A stretch of 64,000 bases of DNA from Saturnia japonica (taxonomy: Eukaryota; Arthropoda; Insecta; Lepidoptera; Saturniidae), in NCBI GenBank assembly GCA_033032175.1, contig CM065331.1, positions 7,812,370 to 7,876,369 of the forward strand. The letters run 5' to 3'. The notes under the pieces are model-generated. The model was not told the origin of the DNA. It did no database searches and saw only the letters and a program-made list of their open reading frames with translations. Positions 43,709 to 56,149 of this stretch are shown here, piece by piece. The stretch's first letter is position 1, and every line of letters begins with the position of its first letter. The translations under genes and the position numbers were made by a program.

Positions 43709-44340
43709 CTTCTCCCCCTGCCACTTCCGCTTCCTACCCTCTCCTCTCTTCCAGATACATCCCGAATTCGTCTTCCCTGCCTACCGTAAGCCTCACTGTA
43801 GTTTCCCAAGCGAAGTCCTCTTTACGGCCGTCATGCATAATAAAATAGTCCGTCTCTTCTTTATTACATTCCATTACAATCTGGCCATGATGCCCGCACA
43901 ACACTAAAGTCACTAAATGAGGTGAATGATCGATGAATGAACGAAAGGAACGATATTAAGATACGCGTTAAAACAGAACGAAGAACGAATTGTATAGTTT
44001 TTTGATTCCGGTCGTTTCCCTTTGACGATGGCTCTGAAGTAGTTCGTTCTCTATTTTCAGGAGCATGTTTGAGTTAGACCGGCAGATATGGTACTGTATG
44101 TGCGGCACTAATCCCGGGAACAGTTTGTCCGTGAAACGATTGCCGATGAGATACGTCCGTTGACAATTGAGAATGGTCTCCATGGGGCACAGTTGGTCGC
44201 GAGTGAACCTGTAGCTTCGCTCCTGATTGGTCGAGCGGCTGTAGCCTCGAGCAGGATGGGCACGGTGCTACGGCTCCTAAAAACAAAGCGAATTTCGGTA
44301 TGAGAGCAACATGGTCGGAGACTAAAAAAGACAAACAAAT
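43709..44340 (-). promoter_or_regulatory. Putative 5' leader/promoter region upstream of exon 1
   Basis: GC-richer, apparently single-copy sequence directly upstream of the first coding exon. It is a reasonable place for 5' UTR and promoter, but I could not pick a TATA box or initiator. Part of it is an open frame described separately. Confidence 0.3.
43968..44267 (-). CDS. Unassigned ORF upstream of exon 1, possibly an exon
   Basis: After a possible acceptor GGAGCCGTAG at 44268, the minus strand is open for about 99 codons to TAA near 43968. It includes HPARGYSRSTNQERSYRFTR, DQLCPMETILNCQRTYLIGN, RFTDKLFPGLVPHIQYHICR and SNSNMLLKIENELLQS. An internal ATG (44183) would give a 71-aa protein. 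The composition is more protein-like than most frames here, and the region is GC-rich. No family recognised. It could be a short uORF, an alternative exon, or chance. Confidence 0.3.
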   Translation of the reverse strand, partial: HRAHPARGYSRSTNQERSYRFTRDQLCPMETILNCQRTYLIGNRFTDKLFPGLVPHIQYHICRSNSNMLLKIENELLQSHRQRETTGIKKLYNSFFVLF

Positions 44341-44404
44341 ACATCTATAGGATTTAGACTGCGAGAGAATTGGACAGAATTATACACAGTTAATGCAAGT
44401 CCTG

Positions 44405-44640
44405 ATTTTATATTTATTTAGCATGTGACTACAATATCAACATAAGTGACGATGTGGCCTAAGAATGTAATCGGTATCGGTGTTGACAAGTTTTCAACTT
44501 GAGAGTGGTAGCTATTCGGGCAGTTATCAGAAAATGCCCAACCACCACGCTATGGTTTCATCACGATATTTTCCTTAATAATAAGATCAGCGAAACTAAT
44601 TTCTTTTTCTGATGCTTACCCTAAAACCCACTTTCGTTAT
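44405..44640 (+). repeat. SINE-like repeat, family G
   Basis: AACATAAGTGACGATGTGGC, AACTTGAGAGTGGTAGCTAT and ACCACGCTATGGTTTCATCA match the 6.0-kb copy and, inverted, the 32.6- and 48.9-kb copies. Confidence 0.5.
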
Positions 44641-44719
44641 TTTACGATATTTGCGATTTTACGATCGCATGTATCATGTCAAATATTCTAAAGAGTTGTT
44701 CTAACTATCTCATTATCTC

Positions 44720-44930
44720 CCTTCAATTACAGAGGTACGAGAGATGGTATTCAAAGCTACAGCCACACAATAGCACCTATCTTGACAAGAATACAGAAGT
44801 TCGCAAACTCTTATGTTTGCTGTACGTGAAGATATGGAATCACCCCTGGCCAGCGAGTTTCCTCCCTCCTACGATATCGGGTACTTCAAACGAGACGTGA
44901 TGATACATTTCTGCACGTCGATATAACAAC
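44720..44930 (+). pseudogene. LINE reverse-transcriptase C-terminal fragment, frameshifted
   Basis: RYERWYSKLQPHNSTYLDKN then VKIWNHPWPASF, with a shift to PPSYDIGYFKRDVMIHFCTS and stop. PPSYDIG.FKRDV is a conserved end of jockey-type LINEs, also seen at 57.2 kb (FPSSYDIGTFKRNVRRYYI). Confidence 0.6.
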
Positions 44931-45649
44931 GACTACCGTCTCATGGAATTTGTCACCGTACTTTCAGGTATATCAGACACTGTGCCGAGATACTACTATA
45001 ATAAAGATCATTTTCGTGATATTTACACGTAGGAAAATTTTATCATAATTTGGTAGCCATTTTAACAAAACTTTAAAATTCTTTTTATTGCAATAAAGTT
45101 TAAAGAATTTTTTAATTTATACGAGTTTTGTCACACGAATTTCTACTTTCCAAGTTATAATATTTGAACTGTTTTAGCTTTAAAAACGGACGGACCCGAT
45201 GATAGAAAATAGTGTGACTGAGTTTCGAAAATGACGGAATTAGCGTGACAGATACGGAAATGAGTTTACCGATGTTTTTTCGCATCACTGGCGACATCGG
45301 CACGTACTCAGTAGATATAGTGTGTCGCGGCGACAATCAATCACTTTTAGCACGCTTCGTTGGTTTTTTAATCTGAGATGTCACCAGATACGTACATCGG
45401 TATAATCGATTATTTATTAATTCAATGTGGATTGGAAAATTAAAAAAAATAACTCTTAGTTGAAAGATCGGAAAAAAATCTCGACGATTCGTATACTTAA
45501 TCAAACAGTTTGTTCACAAAAATTAGGAATAAAAAAATTCAACTTGACCTGATACTAACAGAATTAACTTCTTTTAAGTTTACCACCTATACTATAATCT
45601 GGGACTACCATAAAAAAATGAATCTATAGGTATCATAGATTCAATAATA

Positions 45650-46005
45650 CTAGCGATCGAAAAAGGTCGAAAATCGACGAGCGACTTTTCGATCATAGAC
45701 TATTTTCTGTTTGACATTTGTATTAAGAACCTAAACAATGAATATTATATCACTTGCTGTCACTTTTTGTTGAGTGATAATGTCAATATTTTAGGAGGTC
45801 TAAGGTCAATGGCACTGGTCAGGTTAGGATTCGCAGTATTAATTAATTTAATTTAATATATTAGTAACATATATTACAGATAAATTTGAGCTTTCTGCAC
45901 TCCTTCTCCATATGAACTTTAATCATGCCAAATTTCAGTCTTCCGTGTACGCAATACGTTTAAAAAGAAGTAAGAAAGCTTTTGCTTCACGTATTAATAT
46001 ATAGA
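45650..46005 (-). mobile_element. Helitron-like repeat family A, full-length (356 bp)
   Basis: On the minus strand it starts A|TCTATATATTAATACGTGA and ends GATCGCTAG|T. It is collinear with the 50,035-50,389 copy, within 1 bp in length. Both ends fit Helitron insertion between A and T. Confidence 0.7.
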
Positions 46006-46027
46006 TATACTACATCTATGATATGTA

Positions 46028-46330
46028 CGTATAATTAATAAAATTGAAGTGTCTAGTTGTAATGTCAAAATAACAGCTTTTTAGTAAATAAAATGCATAT
46101 GAAAGTATATAACGATAACTATAGCAAAAAACGAATTTTGAGAATTTTTGTCTCCAAAACTGTCATTCCGATTTTGACGAAACTTTCACTGGCCGATAGC
46201 TGAAGTTATAAGGAGTAACTTAGGCTACTTTTATTTTAGAAAAAGAATTAGGGTTCCACGAAAATAAAAAGAATGGTCACGGTCAATCAAATCGGACGCT
46301 TAAATGGCTTACCCTGAGTAAAGCATAACA
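46028..46330 (+). mobile_element. Helitron-like repeat family B
   Basis: AATTAATAAAATTGAAGTGT, AGGAGTAACTTAGGCTACTT and TTAAATGGCTTACCCTGAGT match 48.2 kb and, inverted, 25.8-26.3 kb. Family sequence may continue to about 46500. Confidence 0.55.
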
Positions 46331-46499
46331 GATATATCAAATTAATGTACGAAATAATTGTAGACGTTAAAAAGACATAAAAAAAGTCAAAAAGCGCATA
46401 TATCTACCTTTTACGGATCATTCACAATAAGCACTTTCATCTTTAAAAAAATCGGGAGCGGAGGCAGTACGATTCGCGCGTGTGCCCGATCGACAGCGA

Positions 46500-48230
46500 A
46501 ACACGAAAAAATTGTCACTTTTGTAATATTACCACCAGAGAAAACTTACTCTCAAAGACAATTAGAACGTGTAGCTATAATTCTTAAATTAATTAATTTG
46601 ACATTTCAACAAATCTATTTTATATTAATTATTCTCACAAGACCTTGACATAAAAATTGAGATACTTTCGTTGTATAACTTCAAGTTATTAACACAAAAG
46701 TTGACCAAAAAACTAAAATTTATTCATATACAACCGCATCGTACACGATTATAATCTAGATAATAAAAATTTATGGTGCGAATGGAACAGACCAAATCGA
46801 AAAAGAAAGAGATCACTATAATGATGATGATGTAAAAGATACAGAAACAAATTAGAATAATAAAGAATGTAAGAAGCTTCAGAAAAACTCGCTTACATTG
46901 GAACTATTTTAATTAAAATTCCGTTTCAAACGGAACTCACGGAGAGTGGAGAAAAAGGCGGGAACTGTATTACATCCTATCCCCAATAAGGTAATACGCA
47001 AAGTTGACCTTAACGAAGAAATCGGCAAATTTAATACAAAGAAGGAAATTACTAAATCACCAAAGAATCAGAATCTCACCTTGTAAATGAGTCCTTATTA
47101 ACACAGCACTATACAATTTTCCAGAAATTAAAATTTTCATAACAACACGGCCATATTGGCGAATAACCATTTCAAAAGGGCCATTATCTTTCTATCTTCA
47201 TCCATAAAATACATCATTGGCACATCAATCCACCATATTATTTCTATGACATTATTAACCCGCACTTAACGGGAACCGCTAATCTCCGTTCCAAATTAAA
47301 AATAAACTTGAAATTGGAACAGCGACTGCCCTTCGATTCGAAATTTAAAATTTTCTCCAATTTCAAAGTTGCCAGTATGGTTACAGCAGAAGGTCTATTG
47401 CTAAATTGATGGTGCGGAGACGGTCGAATGAATAAGAACGCAATATTGTCAGTAATTCGCTGACCAATCGCGTACGTGGAACCGAACGTCGTGTGGATGT
47501 CGGGAATTGGGACCACTTGGTGGCGCAGGGTCACACAATCGTCGGGTCAAGACGTCTCGTTGGGTACTGTCATTTCAAGATGGAGGTTCTGTATAGTTTG
47601 AGACAAATAAAATTATAACGCTTTATCAATCAATACATTAGTATACAAGAGAGTTCACTATCCGCGTCCGTCTGTATGTCCGCTGACTTCATCTAAACCA
47701 CGCAACGAAATTTTGTACGGTTATCACTGTCATTTAGACAATTTTTACGGAAGGTTTGAATTAAATACATTCTAATTAATAGTAGAGAAAATTCAACGTT
47801 TTATAATAAGTCAAAAATACGGGCGCTGGCAAAACCTTATGACATACATCAAAACATTGTTAATATGTCAATCTCCTAAGGTTGACTCACAGTAACTATT
47901 GATATCTTCAACATAATTATTAATAATATTAGGTTTTTTGCTATACTATTTTCTCCAATTCAGTATAAACCCTTATTCAGATTTATAAATATGTTAGTTA
48001 ACTTGAGCATTTAATGTAGATTATATAATTTTAATAAATACCGAAAAAAGATATCACGGCTTCAAAATTGAGCGCAACAAAAGAAATCACTACAGCGAAA
48101 CGATTGGCCGGCTCTCCGCACCAATAATGAATTGCGCGACGCGATTTAAACGCACTTTTCGTAACTTTGAAGTCATGCACATTTTCTGAACTATCAATAC
48201 AAAAGCGGGAAAATCGAAATCATACTTATT
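46500..48230. other. Unassigned upstream sequence
   Basis: Mostly AT-rich without repeats that I could assign. A single-copy, GC-richer block lies at about 47244-47580 and contains a 96-codon minus frame of unclear meaning. Confidence 0.35.
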
Positions 48231-48600
48231 ATACAATTAATAAAATTGAAGTGTCTGTTTGTAATGTCAGAATAACAGTTTTTTACTAAATTCATATGAA
48301 AGTATACACGATACATACAACAAAAAGTCCATTTAAAATTTTTTTGTCTGTCTATCTGTTTGTTCCGGGTAATCTCCGAAACGGTTGGACCGATTTTGAC
48401 AGGACTTTCACTGGTAGATAGCTAAATTTATAGGAAGTAACTTAGGCTACTTTAATTTTAGAAATAGAATTAGTGTTCCGCACAAATAAAAAAACTGGTC
48501 ATCGTGAAACAATTCGAGTGCTTAAATGGTTTATGCTGAGTAAACCATAAGATATAGCAAATTAATGTACTACACAATCATAAGCATTCACCGAGTTATA
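48231..48600 (+). mobile_element. Helitron-like repeat family B
   Basis: TACAATTAATAAAATTGAAG, GTTGGACCGATTTTGACAGG, AGGAAGTAACTTAGGCTACT and TTAAATGGTTTATGCTGAGT match the 46.0-kb copy. The 3' end is not reached. Confidence 0.5.
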
Positions 48601-48879
48601 AACGCAGCGAAAAACATGAAAGGGAGATTTCTCGCAAGTACAAACCGTGTTATATACCTATACAGGTACGTTGGAAATATAATACGTCCAATTCTCGCCA
48701 GGAAGATGACAGTTGTCTACATAATTCACGTAACAAAGGGTCTAGGTTCGTGCAGAATCTAGAAATGACAGATAACATTATCCATTTAGTCAAAAGCATT
48801 GGATTAGCATAATTGAATTTCAAGCACTGTTGACTCAGATAGTAGCGTGTACGAGCTCTCGACGTCGATTAACGTAACT

Positions 48880-49135
48880 TCATATACCTGCAATGAGTCC
48901 GAGCTTTCCGTGATAGAAAACATTGTGATGAAACCATAGCATGGTGGTACGTTATTTTCTAATGCCCGCCTGGCTTGCTACAACCCTCAAGTTGAAAATC
49001 AATCACCAAACCAAACCTCTGGATGTGTTCTGACAGCTGCACTTGAGAGCTAGTTTCGTCGCTACGCTTAGCGTATCACCATCTTGGGCCACATCATAAC
49101 TTAACATAAGGTGAGATTGTGGTCGATGGTTCGTA
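48880..49135 (-). repeat. SINE-like repeat, family G
   Basis: AAACCATAGCATGGTGGTAC, TTTTCTAATGCCCGCCTGGC, AACCCTCAAGTTGAAAATC and AACATAAGGTGAGATTGTGG are the inverted form of 6.0 and 44.4 kb. Confidence 0.5.
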
Positions 49136-49394
49136 CCCCGGTGATTCGGGACTTTTCATATAAACTTATTTTGTTTAGTATTTAAAATAATGAAAAAAAA
49201 AAACATTATTTTTAGTTTTTCCTATATAAATATATATAAACAAGATGTTTTTTGTGAACCTTATAAAAAAAATGTAATAAATCCCAGTGCGTAGTTTAAT
49301 ACAGCTGAGCCAATTCCACGGCTATCATAGTGTTTTAGTGTTAGTCGGTCACTTTTTACCCGATTGCGAAATAGGAGAGTTATGTTTTTTGAGC

Positions 49395-49530
49395 ATATGC
49401 ATGCATGTCTATTTCTTTGGCACGCTCTGTAGCCTACACGGCTTCATGGATTTCACCATACAATGTGTCGTTTGATTCGTCAAAACAGTGAAAGTGGCAT
49501 AGGCTACATAAGTATACGACGTCCGGGAAT
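49395..49530 (-). repeat. LINE 3' UTR-like repeat, family H
   Basis: TTTCTTTGGCACGCTCTGTA and CACGGCTTCATGGATTTCAC are the complement of 57.31-57.48 kb. Confidence 0.45.
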
Positions 49531-49774
49531 CGAATAAAAAAAAATATGTAATCTTTTAATCGTATTTTTGATTCTTATACAATTTAGCTTGTTTTAGTTT
49601 GGCTCCAAATGATAAGTAAATTTTACAGAAGACGCTGTCTTGATTCCTATTTATGCAAATTCAATTTGCAATTAACTTGATCAGGTTTCTAGATTTCAGT
49701 TTGCCTGTCTCTAATGATCGAGATATTAGCGTAGTCAGGAACAATAAAAAGATCATATACCAATTGATTAGATT

Positions 49775-49975
49775 CACTCATATTTGAAGTTGAAGTGACG
49801 GCAGTTCCTGATGGTAAGCACAGTAGAATCCAAACACAACGATGACCACTGGGAGATCTAAATCCATCGGCAATCGCCGCTATAATAACGCGCGCGCTGC
49901 AATACTTTAGGCAACAGAATATACATTGGCTGATCCCGAAACGCGACAAACTAAAAGAGATTCACTGTCGGGCAG
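49775..49975. repeat. Interspersed repeat family D
   Basis: TTCCTGATGGTAAGCACAGT, CAACGATGACCACTGGGAGA and GATCCCGAAACGCGACAAAC match, inverted, the blocks at 6.3 and 54.2 kb. Confidence 0.4.
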
Positions 49976-50034
49976 GAATCCCTAGCAGCCTGCTTGAATA
50001 AATATAAATATAAGCAGACCAATAAAAATCAAAA

Positions 50035-50389
50035 TCTATATATTTATACGTGAAGCAAAAACTTTGTACCACTTTTTAAGCGTATTGCGTGCACGGAAGA
50101 CAGTGATTTGGCATGGGTTAAGTTTATATGGAAAAGGAGTGCAGAAAGCTAAAATTTATCTATAATATCTGTTACTAATATATTAAATAAAATAAATTAA
50201 TACTCCGAATCCTAACCGGACCCGTGCCTCTGAACTTAGACCCCACAAAATATTGACATTGTCACTCAATGAAAGTGACAGCAAGTGATATAATATTCAT
50301 TGTTTAGGTTCATATTGCAAATGTCAAACAGAAAATAGTCTATGATTAAGAAGACGTTGGTCGAATATCGATCATTAAACGACCGCTAG
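50035..50389 (+). mobile_element. Helitron-like repeat family A, full-length (355 bp)
   Basis: Starts A|TCTATATATTTATACGTGAA and ends AAACGACCGCTAG|T. Internal landmarks: TTTTTAAGCGTATTGCGTGC, ACCGGACCCGTGCCTCTGAA and ATGTCAAACAGAAAATAGTC. A second Helitron-type end follows directly. Confidence 0.72.
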
Positions 50390-50572
50390 TATAATATATA
50401 AAAAGTCATCGTGACTGATTGATTAAAACAAAGCTCAAAACACTGAACGGATTGGGCTGAAATTTAGCACACAGATAGTCGTTATGACGCAGCCATCCGC
50501 TAAGAACGGATTTTGAAATATTCAATTTGTATGGATTTTTTTAAACACATTGAAACCGTGGGCCATAGCTAG
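50390..50572 (+). mobile_element. Second Helitron-like repeat directly downstream
   Basis: TATATAAAAAGTCATCGTGA through GAACGGATTGGGCTGAAATT to GAAACCGTGGGCCATAGCTAG|T (CTAG 50569-50572). It begins at the T that ends the family A copy, so the two are in tandem. Confidence 0.5.
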
Positions 50573-51399
50573 TACTGAATAAGTAAAAACCATTGAATTT
50601 ATTTTCGACGTGTAAACGAAATTGAAGACATACTAGTACATCTTTATCAAAGGTGTGAGCAGAAAAAGAAAAAATTATAAAAAAATCATTGATGTTTTTT
50701 TCTTGTTTGAAGTTACTAAATCCATCTTAACAGAAATCCGAAAGAACGCAGTACCACCATAATTAAAACAATCATACATAATAAAGAAGCGTGTATACGA
50801 ACGTAGTCCTTAATTGATATTGATTGAAGACAATTAAACAATGGCTCATGACCATAATTCGCGAACAGTGATAAAACATATTTCCAAGAAAGGGATAGAA
50901 GATGGAAACAAATATTATTTTTCATTAGAGTTTCGCTAAGGGACATAAACTGTGATCACGACTATTTTATATTTATTTTAATATTTTAAGAAAACTTACA
51001 GCTAAGTACTTATTTAAGTTACATGTATAAATTAATGAAGGCCATTTACAAGTTCTCACATATAATTATGTACTTATATAAATAAAAAAGATAAAGTAGA
51101 CGGAAAACACAAAAATATTAACAAAAGAAATAAGAATTCAAAAGAGCTTTCAACTTCTGCACAGTTGTATCAAATATATCAACGTCTAAATCACTAACCC
51201 AATTTATTCATACTGCTGCTTACTCGAATGAAATATGAATTTTGTCTGTAGGTAGTTCTAACAATAGGACTATAAAGTATGTTAGGGTTTCTAAAAGATG
51301 CTGCCGGTACACGTAGGTTAATTTTGCTCAGTATCTCTGAACAGTCAATATATGTCACTCTAAAAGAAATTACTAGATTGATTGATAGGTTGATAAGAA

Positions 51400-51625
51400 A
51401 ACCAACTTGAATGGCTTTGAAGAGTTCTCTTGTGTATCTTCGAAGTTGAAGGTCCAATGTCAATGAAATTAAAATGGGACCACTCTTGATGTACCCCCAA
51501 TCCAAAAAAAAAAGAATAATCCAAATCGGTACTTATACAAAGAAGTTACGGCTGAAGATCCATAAAAGAAATATACATTCGAATTCAGTAACCTCCCGTC
51601 TTCTGTTGAAGGCGGTTAAACAAAT
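51400..51625 (-). repeat. Interspersed repeat family F
   Basis: CTTCGAAGTTGAAGGTCCAA, AAAATGGGACCACTCTTGAT and ATTCGAATTCAGTAACCTCC are the complement of 52.35-52.56 kb. Confidence 0.5.
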
Positions 51626-52344
51626 ACAATAGACATAAATTTGAAGATTCATTGTATTGTTCGTGTCACGAAATGCACTGGAAACGAATCTTTACAAAGC
51701 CAAAATCCCAAAATCCACTTTTTTATATTGGTTCAATAAATTATCTGCATTACATTCAACAATAAGACATTGTACCTGAAATATAATTATCTAAGCTTAA
51801 TTATTACCGTAGATTGTACCACACATTGTATTCCATTTTTCCCCTTTTTCCATTTAGTGAGTTTTGGTCAGCTTAGTTTTGTCAGAAAAAAAGACATACA
51901 GATTCAAACTACATAAAGAAAACTTCCATAAGTAATATAAACAACTACACACTGTAACAAAACAAACCAACTCGTTTTTAGTTTATTTCCACATATATAC
52001 CAAGAGACACGTGGTAGATGCCCGAGGGTCATTCATTCAGGTCTTACAAATGAAATCATTATACAATTGCTCATTGCGTAGGTACCACTTTGATTGAGCT
52101 ATGTTATTCACGAAGTCCGGATATTGGATTATTTAAAGGGGACAATAGAAAATTTACAATCAAATTACAAATATCACAAAAACTAGGAGAATTAACCCAA
52201 TACTTTGTCTGCTTACGTATGTAAAAACCTTGTAAATAAATTAACTTCCATTAAAAATATTTATTATACATACTCACTCCATTGATTACTTCTGAATATG
52301 TTAATATGTATATGACAGTAAATATTAGCATAGTTTAATCGACT

Positions 52345-52560
52345 TCTACAAAGACGGCAGGAGGTTACTCAATTCGAATGTATATTTTATTATGGATTTT
52401 CAGCCATAACTTCTTTGTTTATGAACCGATTTGGAAGATTATTATTTGTTTGATAGGGAATACCTCAAGGGTGGGCCACCTTTTAATTTCGAAGATACAT
52501 AAGGGAACTCTTCAAAATCATCGAAGTTGATTTTCTTCTTTGTTAAAAATTGTCTTGTTA
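52345..52560 (+). repeat. Interspersed repeat family F
   Basis: GACTTCTACAAAGACGGCAG, AGCCATAACTTCTTTGTTTA and GGGAATACCTCAAGGGTGGG match 30.2 kb and the inverted copies. It is about 0.7 kb from the 51.4-kb inverted copy. Confidence 0.5.
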
Positions 52561-54084
52561 TCTAACATAGTAAGAGTGATTTAAATATATTCGATATGCC
52601 TTTCTTACACAACAAAGTCGTGAGGTACTATTAAGTAATATTGTAGTACAGTACATACACACACTTGACTAATAGGGTATGCCTTGTGTGAAATAATAAC
52701 CGACTATAATCTTTCTACAAATAAGATTATATTTCTAACGAAATGACTGCATTCATAAGCCTACTATTAATCTTGCCACTCACCATTAACAGTAAGCGAG
52801 TGACCGTCCAAAAATTAATCTTCAAATTTCAGTAAATCTCCAAATTGAACGTAGATATCTTCATTACCAAATCAAGTAGAATTATTCCGAATATTTCCAT
52901 CTAATAGACGACGGAGAGGCAAAAATATATTTATATCTTCACGACGCACGGGAGTATGATGGTTAGGTTCTTTGCAGCACTCTTCTTCAACAGTCTTTCA
53001 GGGAAGCCTTGGTTTTAACCAACTTACATCTGAAAAGATCGGAGCAATTTATATCAATAATTTCCTTACCACGATATATATATTAATAAAATTGCGGATC
53101 CTACAGAAAGACCCTGGATTCTCTATAATTACGCAAATTAACATGATGAATTTCATATTAAAAATAGCACGTATCTCAGTATTTTAAATAGGTGATAGAA
53201 TAAGGTATCTGCTGCATGTTAATGCAGGAGACCAATTTTCCAAGTCGTTACTAGAACAGAGCGAGCTTTGACTGGAATAAACCCGACACATATATTGTGA
53301 TTCAGTTTATAGATAACATATAAGTATTCATTGCTATATTTTAAAGACGTTACAGAATCTAAGATATATTTATTGTGAGAAGCAAGGTTTAAGGCAAAAA
53401 CTTAGTCTAATTTCTTAGATACATCCAGCCTTTCAAGATTTTTAAATGCTTTAAATGATGTCTTGGAGTTTTAAAATAAAGCCATGTAAATAGCTAGACA
53501 GTTCAGTCCAAATTAATATAGGCTACGTGTTTAATCATTAAGAGATACAGACAAAATAGAAATGTAGTTAAAAGTTTTACAAGACAAGTGGTGGAAATCT
53601 AGACCTTGAATCAATCATACAAATATGGAATATTTACAGAGCCTAAATTGCGACGACATCGCATAAATAGAGAATGAGTGGGAGTGGGTTGAGAATGTAA
53701 TTTGCTACTTAAACAAATAGATTAATTAATCCTAGTACCCTTTACAGACACAGTACACGCTCGAGAAGGAAACACTATTATTACTGTAGCATTTTTGTAT
53801 AATAATATGATCATTACGAATGTAAGGTACATTACTAGACACGTAAACCATAAAGCAACGGTCTTGCGGAATTTGAGACAATTAGACTATGATACTGGAA
53901 AGAAAATAATGATTTCTTAACAGGTAATCAGGTTTCGGATAGTTTCTTTTGATAGAAGCAAGCTCTCAAAAAATTCACAGTATGGTAAAAACTATATTAA
54001 ATAACAAGGTAGACTATTGTGTGAACTGGATTGCAACCAATATAACCCAGGTGTAACACCCTGCATATTAGCATTCTTTGAGGT
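52561..54084. other. No gene recognised
   Basis: AT-rich upstream sequence. No exon-like frame and no repeat family that I could assign. Confidence 0.35.
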
Positions 54085-54345
54085 GTCGCGTTCCGGTATC
54101 AGCTGGTGTATGTGTATTTATCAAGCGGGGGGTAATGATCTGTAACCGAATGGGTCGCGGCCACCATGTACATAGAGATAAACTTCACAGTTTTGATTTG
54201 TCGCGTTTCGGAATCAGCCATGTCGAGCAGGCCAGCATAACAGCGTCGACGTGCGATGGAATACCGATATCTTGGTGGTCACTGTTGTTTACCATCAGGT
54301 ATGCCGAATTTTTACCATGCAACAAATTAATAGAATACTAACAAT
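54085..54345. repeat. Interspersed repeat family D, longest copy
   Basis: GTCGCGTTCCGGTATCAGCT, GAATGGGTCGCGGCCACCAT, TTTGTCGCGTTTCGGAATCA and ATCTTGGTGGTCACTGTTGT link blocks found separately at 6.3, 10.7, 49.8, 59.8 and 63.85 kb. Confidence 0.45.
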
Positions 54346-55960
54346 TTATCAGTAAAATTTGATTGCTTTATTAACTAATGATCATTTTGATAAAAATGTT
54401 TGATTGTTTGAAGTAATTGCCCAGGGGATAAACTATAAATTAAAATGCACTTAAGATGTAAATTAAAATAACAAAAGCTGAAGCACTTTTTTTGTAAAGT
54501 TTATAACATATTTGTAGGAACTCTAGAGAAAAATTGTATTAATCAAAATGTCGCATACGTAAAAAAAAAAAAATCAAGTCAATGACTTATGATTCGACTA
54601 GCACAAATGTTTAAGTATTTCTAATCTAGATGCTAGTTAAGCTTTCGCTATATTTATTGACGTAACGGTTGAGAATGCCAATAAGTAGACTCCATTAGAT
54701 GATACAGTATTTTAACTTTACATGTACATTTTTCACATTGCATTAATTTTACTCGAACCACTATGAAAAAAATGATGTACAGTAATGTATGTTATTTAAA
54801 ATTGCCTAAAAGAAGTACCTATAACACATGCAGAAATCTAAGTACACGTGAAGGGAAGTCTCCCGTTTTACAATTATTACGGACAGGCAAGTGAACATCG
54901 CGACGGATATGAGGCAAATTGGACTTTACTCCTTCGTAAGAAGATACATTTGTAATGATCGAGGAACGAGATCCGGACGTCATCAACAACGAGCCATTTA
55001 AAGTGAGATTTATCATAACAGGGTTCAGTAGGAACCAGACTTTACTAGTTTTCAGCAGTTTGTGTATACTTGAAATTTTATTCATTTTTATTTAAATTAA
55101 TTTAAAAGTGCTTTTTAAAGAACGAGTATCGAAGACCAAACTTAACGTTCCATAAGAAGAAAAAGACGGTGTTAATATTACGTAAAAGAAAAAAACAAAG
55201 CATATAATATAATATACACTCGGTTTACTGATATAAAATCCATATAATTTCATTTGACATCAGCTTTATGAAAGGATATTTTTATATAACAAAAAAATAT
55301 TTAAAACAAAAAATATTAAATCTGTAATGGTTACTTCAAATGAAGAAACTTGGGAGATATCGTAAAATGACTTACCAGAAACAATCACAGGCGCGCGTGA
55401 AGCAACGGCTAATAGGCATTGTCACGGACATTATTATTATAAAAAAGAAAAAATATAATTTAAAAAACCAAGTTGTAATAAATCGATATGAATGTGATGC
55501 GCTCAAGCAGCGTACAAATCCGGCAAGTGTCTGGATTGCAGTGTACGTCTAAATTGTAACAATGAGAGGGAGGAGACAATTGAGAGCAGATCTCAATGAC
55601 CGGTTAAATAGCATATTCTATTGCATTTTTTGGGACGCCTAAACGCATATACGCTCTTTGGAAAAACCCTTTTCACTAGATAAACACTTGCAAGTGTTAT
55701 ATTGTATAGAAAACACACGAGTCAGTGGCAATGAAAATTATATTTGGATCAGAAAAAATACGAAATTCAAATAAAGATATTGTTGTAAATTTTTTGGCGT
55801 AGCGAAACAAAATAAGTCTATAATTTTTATCACTTGTGCCAACAACATAATAAAGTTAGAGCTATCAATGATAATAATGTAAATCTAATTTACTGACTTA
55901 TCATTTATTGTGTAAAACACATTTAACTATTTTTAATTAAATTCAAAAGCAAAGTGATAT
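54346..55960. other. No gene recognised
   Basis: AT-rich with no assigned repeats. The short frames present do not resemble proteins. Confidence 0.35.
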
Positions 55961-55963
55961 TGG

Positions 55964-56100
55964 GGTTTCTATGAAATTCTCAGTAGCAGCTCGGAGTTTG
56001 GCTTTGTGCCCGATTAATGGCAATAGGTTAGGATCTAAAAAACATACTCGGCGAACTGTGGTTATGGTTAACATTAGTACACCTCTGCCTAACAAACAAT
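55964..56100 (+). repeat. tRNA-derived SINE, copy 4 (5'-truncated)
   Basis: Body only: TCTCAGTAGCAGCTCGGAGT, TGTGCCCGATTAATGGCAAT and AGTACACCTCTGCCTAAC. The tRNA-like head is missing. Confidence 0.65.
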
Positions 56101-56149
56101 TATCATAATTAACATATTAAAATAATGTTTATCTATACCAAATTAAAAA

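Noticed and set aside
47244..47534. 96-aa minus-strand frame as a gene
   Set aside because: No recognisable domain, splice context or start support; kept only as an unassigned block.
54078..54341. 87-aa plus-strand frame
   Set aside because: Entirely within repeat family D, which also occurs without an open frame at several other sites.
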